Shown here piece after piece: positions 14,917 through 22,004 of a stretch of 22,004 nt of DNA. The notes beneath the pieces are model-generated. The model had not been told where the DNA came from, did no database searches, and saw nothing but the letters and a program-made list of their open reading frames with translations. Source of the DNA: CAZMXI01 sp964570205 (GTDB lineage Bacteria > Planctomycetota > Phycisphaerae > Tepidisphaerales > Tepidisphaeraceae); assembly GCA_964570205.1 (NCBI GenBank), contig CAZMXI010000077.1, forward strand, positions 1 to 22,004, in the 5' to 3' direction. The stretch's first letter is position 1. Every line of letters begins with the position of its first letter. A program made the position numbers and the translations under genes.

Positions 14917-15003
14917 GGCAATTCCGGCGGCGCGTTTTCGCCTCGGCCGAACGCGGCAACGCCAACCAGTGGGCCGTTGAGACCGCCGGGCGCCCAAGTG
15001 GAG

Positions 15004-15087
15004 GGGTAACGAGCATCGGGTGCCAGCAGCCCTGCGTGTCAGTCCAGGCGAACAACTATCAAGCCACCCTGATGCCTGGGTAGCGAG
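15004..15087 (+). ncRNA. structured 5' leader element of the giant gene (candidate)
   Basis: GCATCGGGTG (15013-15022) pairs with CACCCTGATGC (15065-15075) over 10 bp with one bulged T. Inside are a small hairpin (GCAG/CTGC) and CCAGGC, which can alternatively pair with GCCTGG at 15074-15079. The element is bracketed by the near-identical GGGTAACGAG (15004-15013) and GGGTAGCGAG (15078-15087). It lies in the long leader between the promoter block and the start at 15205. Two mutually exclusive pairings would suit a switch, but no known class is recognised. Confidence 0.3.
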
Positions 15088-15204
15088 TACGGTTTGTCGC
15101 CTGAGGTGGATGCGATGAGCCCACCTTTTGGGTGTCTGCACGCAGGCAGGCCGGTTTGCAGGCATCACGTGGGTCTCCGCAGCAGCATTTCGGAGGTCAT
15201 CGAC

Positions 15205-17928
15205 ATGTCCCTGAACATCCTCGCTCACCGCCGCGTCAGAAATCCGATCACAGGCCATTTGAACGCTCTACGCCGGCGAAGAATCGGTGTCGCGGGGCGT
15301 GGTCACTCCGAAAGACTGGAACCGCGGCAGCTTCTCAGCACGACTTATGTCGTGAACAGCGTGGCGGACCTGATTGCCGAGGATGGCTTGTTGACCCTGC
15401 GTGAGGCCGTCTACGCCGCCAACAGCGATGGGCCTGTGGGCGATGCGCCGGCCGGCAGCGGCGACGATGTCATCCACTTCGATTCGACGCTCCTGGGACA
15501 GACGATCACGCTCAACGGGAACGAAATCGTGGTGGCGGCGACCATTACTATCCTGGGACCGGGCTCGGGGCAACTGTCGATTGACGCGGCCGAACGCTCT
15601 CGCCATTTTGAGGTCAATCCAGGGGCAACGCTGACCATGTCCGGCATCAGGCTCGCCAACGGCAATGCGGGCGAAGGCGCCTCGGGCGGATCGATCTGGT
15701 GCGATGGTTCGCTGGATTTGGCGGATGTCCATTTCACCCAGAATCGCGCCGGCCAGGATGGTGGCGCGATCTACGCAACGGCCGCCAGCGCGTCTGTTGT
15801 CGTCGCCAATTGCGTTCTTGACGGCAACCATGCCGTCAATCTGGGCGGAGGAATGCGCATCAACGCCGGCGAGTTGACGGTACGGGAAACCACCTTCACG
15901 GCGAATTCGGCATCTTTTGGCGGCGCGATCAGCAGCAGCGTGCAGACCGCGATCGAGGACAGCGCCTTCACGCAGAACACCGCGACGGTCCACGGCGGCG
16001 CCGTCCACGCACTGGCGCCCACCGTGGTCAGCGACACCCAGTTCAGTTCCAATAGCGCTGAACAGCGAGGCGGGGCCATCTACTCCACCCATTCGCTCAC
16101 GCTGCTTGACGCAGCGTTCTCGACCAACACGTCGGACCGCGGCGGCGGCATCTACCTGGCAGGCGCCTATACGACCCACATCGAGTCGGCGGCATTCGAC
16201 CATAACAACGCCGATTTTGACGGGGGCGCCCTGTTCGTCGATTCGAACCGCGCGGTGGACGTGATTGACTGCGCATTCCGTGAGAATCAGGCGGTCAACA
16301 GCGGCGGCGCCATGTGGACCAATCCGAGCCTCATCAACATCAGTCAGTGCGCCTTTGAGACCAACACCACCGGTTACAGGGGTGGTGCGATCGCGGGCGC
16401 AGCCACTCTCTTCATCGATGGTTCGACCTTTACGGCGAACCAATCGGCGAACGGCGGCGCATTGGAAACCTGGGGACCGGTCGAGATCAGCGAATCCGCA
16501 TTCAGTGAGAACTGGGCGACATTCGGAGCGGCCGTCAACCACTCGACTCAGGCTCTCCTGATCACTCGCTCGACGTTCGAGCGAAACGCGTCCGACGGCC
16601 ACGGCGGCGCGGTACGCACCGCGGGATCGACCACGATACTGGACAGCACATTCCGCCTGAACTATGCCGACTGGGGAGGCGCGATCGTGGCGTGGCAGGA
16701 CTTCTATGTGACCACGATGCGCAACTGCCTCCTGGAGCAGAACGGCGCCAGCAACATCGGTGGCGCGATCTACACCGATCAGCGGCGCATGGAAATCGTC
16801 GGAAGCACCCTCCGGGAGAACACCGCAACCAATCGCGGGGGCGGCATCTTCCACAGCGACGGCGCCCTGGCGATCAGCGACAGCCTGATTGCCTCGAATA
16901 GCGCCACCACGGACCGTGGCGCCGGGGTTTGGGTCGGGTATCGCGCTGAACTGACCGTATGCAACAGCACCCTCTCCGGCAATCGCGCCCATCGCATGGG
17001 CGGCGGCGTCTATCTGGAAGGGGTGCAGAACACGGCTGTGTTCATCAATGCGACGATCACAGCCAATCGCGCGGACGTCAACGGCCAAACCCGCCAAACC
17101 GGCGGCGGCATCTACGCGGTGAATGACCATGTGCTGCTTCAGAATACGCTCGTCGCGGGCAACTACGCGGGAATTGCCGGCGCGGTCTCGGATATCCGTG
17201 GCGTCGTCCAGCCCACATCTTCCCACAATCTGATTGGCGATGCCTCCAGCGCCGGCGGCTTGACGAATGGTGCCAACGGCAACCAGACAGGCGTTGATCC
17301 GCTGATTGGTATGCTTCAGGACAATGGCGGAATGTCCGCAACGCACGCCATTCCGGCCGACAGCCCGGCGGTGGATGCAGGTGATAACGCCCTCGCCCTC
17401 CGGTACGACGGGGAACCGCTGTGGCACGACCAGCGTGGCGAGGCCTTCGACCGGATGGTCGGCCTGCACGTGGACGTCGGCGCTTACGAGTACCAGCGGC
17501 CGGGCGGCGAGATTCACGGACGCAAGTGGTTCGACACCAACCGAGACGGGGTCGCCGACGAGGATGTGTGGGGCCTCTCCATCGCCAGGAACGGCAGTTT
17601 CGAGCAGGGCAGCGTCAACGCCGGAAGCCTCATGAACCTGGGGACGGGCACTTGCGAGGTCGCCGGCTGGTTCATCCCCGCGGGCGTGGATTGGATCCAT
17701 ACCTACTTGCAGGCGGCTGAAGGAGAATACAGCATCGACCTGAATATGGCCGACGCGGGCAGCATCGCCCAGACGCTGCTGACTGAGCCCGGCCGACGCT
17801 ATCGGGTCCAGTTTGCGATGGCGGGAAACCCTGACGGCACACAGGGGCTCAAGACACTCCGGGTCTCGGCCGCACCGACATGGGCTGGGAAATCAAGTCA
17901 TGGGAATTTGTTGCTCAGGATGTTCTGA
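15205..17928 (+). CDS. giant LEPR-XLL surface protein, segment 1: CSLREA, Pmp-like repeats, start of SdrD-B module 1
   Basis: The start at 15205 has GGAGG eight bases upstream; the frame is open from 15094 but lacks such support. LEPRQLLS at residues 38-45 is the planctomycete LEPR-XLL signature, and YVVNSVADLIAEDGLLTLRE onward is the CSLREA segment. About 18 repeats of 20-30 residues follow, each with FxxN (FTQN, FTAN, FSSN, FREN) then GGAI/GGGI, as in chlamydial polymorphic membrane proteins and forming a parallel beta-helix. A choice-of-anchor-Q-like end follows (DPLIGMLQDNGG, ADSPAVDAGDN, DVGAYEY). From 17512, IHGRKWFDTNRDGVAD is the first strand of an SdrD-B module. From 17590 an NGSFEQG...GWFIPAGVDW domain of DUF642/choice-of-anchor-C type begins. 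A missing base near 17873 shifts the frame; the true continuation is the next segment. Confidence 0.85.
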   Translation: MSLNILAHRRVRNPITGHLNALRRRRIGVAGRGHSERLEPRQLLSTTYVVNSVADLIAEDGLLTLREAVYAANSDGPVGDAPAGSGDDVIHFDSTLLGQTITLNGNEIVVAATITILGPGSGQLSIDAAERSRHFEVNPGATLTMSGIRLANGNAGEGASGGSIWCDGSLDLADVHFTQNRAGQDGGAIYATAASASVVVANCVLDGNHAVNLGGGMRINAGELTVRETTFTANSASFGGAISSSVQTAIEDSAFTQNTATVHGGAVHALAPTVVSDTQFSSNSAEQRGGAIYSTHSLTLLDAAFSTNTSDRGGGIYLAGAYTTHIESAAFDHNNADFDGGALFVDSNRAVDVIDCAFRENQAVNSGGAMWTNPSLINISQCAFETNTTGYRGGAIAGAATLFIDGSTFTANQSANGGALETWGPVEISESAFSENWATFGAAVNHSTQALLITRSTFERNASDGHGGAVRTAGSTTILDSTFRLNYADWGGAIVAWQDFYVTTMRNCLLEQNGASNIGGAIYTDQRRMEIVGSTLRENTATNRGGGIFHSDGALAISDSLIASNSATTDRGAGVWVGYRAELTVCNSTLSGNRAHRMGGGVYLEGVQNTAVFINATITANRADVNGQTRQTGGGIYAVNDHVLLQNTLVAGNYAGIAGAVSDIRGVVQPTSSHNLIGDASSAGGLTNGANGNQTGVDPLIGMLQDNGGMSATHAIPADSPAVDAGDNALALRYDGEPLWHDQRGEAFDRMVGLHVDVGAYEYQRPGGEIHGRKWFDTNRDGVADEDVWGLSIARNGSFEQGSVNAGSLMNLGTGTCEVAGWFIPAGVDWIHTYLQAAEGEYSIDLNMADAGSIAQTLLTEPGRRYRVQFAMAGNPDGTQGLKTLRVSAAPTWAGKSSHGNLLLRMF

Positions 17929-20121
17929 CGCTACTGACGTTCGCAAGCCAGAGTTCGGGCACCGGCATGGGCCCGGCCATTGACAACGTCATCGTTCAGC
18001 CGTTCGGCCGCGACGATATTCGCATCTATCTCGATGAGAATCACGATGGCGCCTTGAACGCCGGCGAACCCCTGACCTTCCTGCGCCAGGATGATCCGGA
18101 TACTTCACTGATCAATGAAGCGGGCACTTATCGGTTCATCGGGCTGCCCGATGGGCAGTACTCGGTGCGCGAGATGCTGACGGATGGGCTGGAGCAAGTC
18201 GAGCCGGCAGCGCCCGGGGCACACCCGGTGGCCATCACAGGCGGTCAAGCCGTGACCGGAGTGGACTTTGGCAATCGCTGGGACGGGCGCATCTCGGGAA
18301 CCAAGTTCAACGACCTCAACGGCAACGGCATCCGCGACCGTAACCCCTTCCCGGCCGATCCGCCGACCGTCACGATGGTGATTGACGTTTCGGATTCGGC
18401 GACCGGATATGACTGCTATGGCTTTGGCGATGTCAACGGCGATGGCGCCTCGCACCATGTGCTGGATGCAGAGATTTTCACCATGCTGGCCGTGCGACAG
18501 GAACTGATCGATCTGGGGTGGGGGCAGGATGCTCAGGTTGCGGTGGTTGTTTTCGCCGACAACGCCGTGCAACTGGACTTGGACCCGGCCGCCGAGGGCA
18601 CGCAGCTCTGGACCAGTCCCGTTGCGGACAGCGACGGCAATGGCATCAGCGATCTGGAAGAGGCGTTGAAGTCCATTCGGATCGTCCATCCGGGCACCAA
18701 CGGCGGGACAACAGACTTTGAAGCCGGTTTGGCGGCGGCCATTGCCGCACTGGACGGGGCACAGGCGCAGCCCGGCGAGACGACGCTGTTCTTCTGCTCC
18801 GACGGCCTGTCGAACAGCACGACATCCTTCCTGGATGAAGTTGAGCAGTTGAATGCGCAAGGGGTGCTGAGGATCGGATATGCCTTTGGCTGGAACCATC
18901 AATGGGGATTGACCGAAATCCGCAAGATTGACCCGTTTGCCGTCCACATCACGACTCGCGACCAGGTCACGGCGATCATCGACATGCCCAGCCTGCTGGG
19001 CGCTGGCGACGGCGAATACCTCGAACCGGGCATGGCGGGAATCACGATCTACATCGATACGGACGATAATGGCGCGCTGGACGCCGGCGAGCCATTCACT
19101 CTCAGTCGTATTGATGATCCCGCGACACTCGATGTGGATGAGACCGGGTGGTACGCTTTTGAAGATCTGCCCATTGGGCAATACCGGGTGCGCGAGATCG
19201 TGCCGGAGGGATACGCGCAGACAACGCCGCTCGATCCCGATTGCCATGTGGTGGACCTGAGGACAGGCCCAATCGCCGATGGCCGCGATTTCGGCAACCG
19301 CGCCATGCCCGGCAGCATCTGCGGGCGGAAGGGCCTGGACACCGACCTGGACGGCATCTTCGAGGCCGACGAGCCCGGTCAGGCCAGCGTGTCAATCTAT
19401 CTGGACCTGAACCGCAACGGCCAGTTGGACGACGGCGAGCCGACGACCACGACCGACGCCGAGGGGAGTTTCCTTTTCGAAGATGTCTCGCTCGGCAGCT
19501 ATGTCGTGCGAGAAGCGACGCCGGCCGGATTTGATCTAATTGCGCCCGAAGATGGCGGTTTGACGGTGGAGGTTGGCCCCGGGCAGGCCGTCGCCGGCCT
19601 TCTATTTGTCAACCAGGACATCCGTGGATGCCTGATGGGCTTGAAGTACATCGACGTGAACGGCAACCTGGAGCGCGACGACGATGAACTCGGGCAGGCG
19701 GGCGTGCGAGTCTACCTCGATCAGAACGGTGATGGTCGATGGCAATCCATAGAACCGTTCGCGATCACCCAGTTGGATGACCCTGCGACGGAGGGCGTGG
19801 ATGAGACCGGGATGTGGTCGATCACCCATGTGGTGCCGGATACCTATGAGCTCCGCGAGGAGTGCCCGATCGGATACACGCCTGGCTGGCCCGCTGAAGG
19901 TGTTCGGACCGTCACGGTTGGCCCGCTGGCGGTGATGGCGGACCTGATGTTTGGCAACATACCGCTCCCCGCTATGCTCCTGGGGTGGAAGTATAATGAT
20001 GTGAACGGCAACGGGGCACGTGACCGAAACCGCCTGCGTGGCCAGCAGCCCCTGCTGGTGCTGACCGTCGACCTGTCCGACAGCACGAGAAACCCATTCG
20101 CCGGCGACGCCCCCGGCGACA
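17880..20121 (+). CDS. giant surface protein, segment 2: end of anchor-C-like domain, SdrD-B modules 1-5, vWA
   Basis: This continues the gene from 15205: correct residues start at 17874 (TDMGWEIKSWEF), and MGW...AIDNV (to about 18000) completes the anchor-C-like domain. SdrD-B module 1 then resumes (IRIYLDENHDGALNAGEP to FGNRW). Module 2 opens (GRISGTKFNDLNGNGIRD, 18285) and is interrupted by a vWA domain (about 18364-18990). The vWA has a MIDAS motif DVSDS (18384-18398), TDFEAGLAAA and FFCSDG. Module 2 then resumes (MAGITIYIDTDDNGALD to FGNRA, about 19305). Module 3 (about 19309-19620) and module 4 (about 19621-19965) are uninterrupted. Module 5 opens at 19971 (LLGWKYNDVNGNGARD) and a second vWA starts (DLSDS, 20070-20084) just before the gap. 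The ATG at 17880 is internal and is not a real start. Confidence 0.85.
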
Positions 20122-20131
20122 NNNNNNNNNN
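20122..20131. other. scaffold gap (10 N) inside the giant gene
   Basis: Ten undetermined bases lie within the second vWA domain. The frame before the gap (to GAC, 20118-20120) and after it (ACG, 20132) differ by one base. Aligning the two vWA copies (GDVNGDG-ASHHVLDAEI against GDAPGD-TVADGEL) predicts four missing residues, i.e. 12 bases counting the A at 20121. The real gap is therefore most likely 11 bases, and the gene continuous. Confidence 0.85.
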
Positions 20132-22004
20132 ACGGTGGCCGATGGAGAGTTGGCCGGCCTGATCGCCGTCAATCGTGCGCTGATTGACCGTGGGCTTGCG
20201 GGCAGGACATCGGTGGCCATCGTGGCGTTTGGCGAGCAGGGCTACCAAATCGACATGGACCCCCTCCTGCCAGGCATCCAACTGAGCGCTCCGCCAGACG
20301 CCGACACTGACCACAACGGCGTTCCGGATGTCGAACAGGCCCTGCGCAGCCTGCGTCGCAATGACTTCGGATCGGCCCTGCGCACCGATTACGGCGCTGC
20401 CTTGAACACCGTCGAAAAGACCATCACTGACCTCAAGGTGGCCGCCGGCAACGCCAACATGCTCTTTGTTTCCGACGGCGAGCCCAACAATCCCAACGAC
20501 TACGGCGATGAAGTGGCGCGCCTGAAGAATCTCCAGGTGAATCTCAGCGCCTTTGGTGCCGGACGACAGGCAATACTTCACACCCTGCGGACCATCGATC
20601 CTGAGGCTGTCGCTTTTGGCTCGCCCGACGAACTCGTGGCCGCCTTTGTCATCGCGGGCCAGGCACAGGGCGACAGCGGCGCTGTCTCGGGCAGCCTGGA
20701 CGGCCTCTGGATCGAGCCGGGCCTGGCCGGCGTTCGATTCTACCTCGATGACAACAACAACCGCCAACATGACTGGACCGATCTGGATCAAGATGGAGCC
20801 TGGGACAATGGCGAAGGCGAGCGGTGGACCCTATCCCAATCCGACGACCCGGCCACCGGCGATCTTGACGAGACCGGTCGGTTCCAGTTTGACGGCCTTC
20901 CGGCCGGAACCTATATCGTGCGCGAGTCCGTTCCCGAGGGGTGGCGGCCATCGTCGCCTCGGCCCTACCTGAGCGATGGCGGCCTTATTGGGTATCTGCC
21001 GTACAATGGCGACACCGCGGACCTGATCAGCGGCGTGGTGGCCAAGAACTACGGCGCGGATCCTGCTGCGGATCGCTTCAACCTTGGCGACCGATGTTAC
21101 TTCTTCGATGGTTACGCTTGGATGCGCGCCGAATTGGCGAACTTGCCTGTGGATGCAGCCCCACGCACGCTATCGTTATGGGTGCGATCTGACGACCCCG
21201 CACAGCCCGAGGATGGCCAGGCCGAGCACTTTGCCTGCTGGGGCGACACTCCCGTCAGGCAGGCGTTCGGGCTTGCCGCACGCAGCAGCGGCCAGTGGAC
21301 GGCCTGGATGTCCGGCACCGCCGACGTGAATGCCTCTTCACATATCGACAGCGATTGGCACCAGCTCACTTTCACTTACGACGGCGCCAAGGCACGCCTA
21401 TTCGTCGACGGGAAGCTGGCGGCGTCGGGAAACAGAACGCTTGAGACCACAGAAGGCCCGATGATGATCGGCATCCGCATGGACCTGACGTGGAGCAGCA
21501 CGTTCCTGGGCCGCATTGATGATATCCGCGTCTATGATCGCGCCTTGAGCACAGAAGAGGTGACCGGTCTGTATACATGGGAACGAACCCTGTCCATCCT
21601 GGATGATACCGGTTATGTCGCGAATCCCGGGCCCGGCGATGTAGTGGATGGCATGACCTTCGGCGATGTTCGCGTATTGCCCGTGCCGACCTCAGTATCG
21701 GGTACGGCCGGCGATGACCTGCTTGTGCTGGATCCGCTTAACGATGCCCTTGTCGATGTCTACCTGAACGGCAAACTCCACGGCTCCATCGAGACTGGCG
21801 CCACGGTCCATTTCGTTGGCGGCGCCGGCAACGACAGCGTCGTTGTGATCGGAACCTGGGCCGCTGAAAGTTGTCTGATATCAGCCGACACCGTCAGCTT
21901 CGGCACGGCATCAGTCCATCTTGATGCCGTGGAAGTAATTCAGGTGCATGGCGTGGGCGCCGGCGACAGCGTCAGCGGTTCTTTGCCGGCCAATGCCGGC
22001 AAGG
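20132..22004 (+). CDS. giant surface protein, segment 3: vWA, SdrD-B module 5, LamG, GDD tail; runs off the window
   Basis: The frame is open without a stop from the gap to the window end. The second vWA continues (TSVAIVAFGEQG, ALRTDYGAALNTV, NMLFVSDGEPNNPN, QVNLSAFGAG) to about 20670. SdrD-B module 5 resumes at about 20705 (LAGVRFYLDDNNN, DETGRFQFDGLPAGTYIVRE, SVPEGWRPSSP). A LamG/concanavalin-like domain (about 20980-21585) is placed in its last loop (LSLWVRSDDP, WHQLTFTYDGAKARLFVDGK, FLGRIDDIRVYDRALSTEEV). The module then closes with DDTGYVANPGPGDVVDGMTF. From about 21695, VSGTAGDDLLVL and VGGAGNDSVVV are short GDD/GND-type repeats reminiscent of calcium-binding beta-roll or planctomycete C-terminal repeats. 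The C-terminus and anchor are outside the window. LamG suggests ligand or glycan binding. Confidence 0.85.

Noticed and set aside
15268..17700. 810-codon minus-strand open frame opposite the giant gene
   Set aside because: It mirrors the repeat region of a gene with clear LEPR-XLL, CSLREA and Pmp-like features; no domain is recognisable in it.
1..22004. CRISPR arrays, tRNA and rRNA genes
   Set aside because: No regularly spaced repeats and no tRNA or rRNA signatures were seen; the tandem repeats found are short units within 5772-5906.

Overview
The window looks like a metagenome-assembled scaffold from a planctomycete, probably of the Phycisphaerae type. Evidence: high GC; two secreted proteins with the planctomycete LEPR-XLL N-terminal signature (LEKRTLLS, LEPRQLLS) followed by a CSLREA-type segment; long extracellular parallel beta-helix and SdrD-B-like modules; a NupG-like MFS transporter; and intergenic DNA full of short hairpin repeats. 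A 10-N scaffold gap (20122-20131) and two coding frameshifts mark it as draft assembly.

Layout. 26-993 (minus): a beta-helix LEPR-XLL protein, frameshifted at a ten-base C tract and broken off near the window edge. 1478-2599 (plus): a secreted protein joining a CsgG/TolB-like domain to a jelly-roll-like domain. Convergent with it, 2607-4166 (minus) is a secreted TIM-barrel glycosidase-like protein, 30 bases downstream of a B12-binding/DUF4080 radical SAM gene (4197-5717, minus). 5718-6481 is noncoding and repeat-rich. 6482-7912 (minus) is a Tat/lipoprotein flavin amine oxidase; a 13-bp terminator hairpin separates it from a NupG-type transporter (8051-9415, minus). Divergent from that is a GalU-like nucleotidyltransferase (9623-10579, plus), then a Crp/Fnr regulator (10782-11498) and a secreted pectate-lyase-like beta-helix protein (11829-13448). 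The latter converges on a secreted protein of unknown family (13453-14679, minus).

15205 to the window end is one giant LEPR-XLL surface protein, split on paper into three reading-frame segments by a one-base deletion near 17873 and by the gap. Its order is: CSLREA; 18 Pmp-like GGAI/FxxN repeats; choice-of-anchor-Q-like closure; five SdrD-B-like modules; and a GDD-type tail running off the window. Three of the five SdrD-B modules are interrupted at the same hinge by another whole domain (a DUF642/choice-of-anchor-C-like domain, a vWA, a vWA), and the fifth module also holds a LamG domain in its last loop.

The genes fit a heterotroph with a large investment in secreted carbohydrate-handling and adhesive proteins, plus nucleoside uptake and UDP-sugar supply. 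The two items most worth following are the nested-domain architecture of the giant protein, and a conserved promoter/leader block (a GTATA-YTTG box, a pairable stem, and TGGATGGGCA-N8-TGTGGATG) found upstream of both LEPR-XLL genes and nowhere else I could see.
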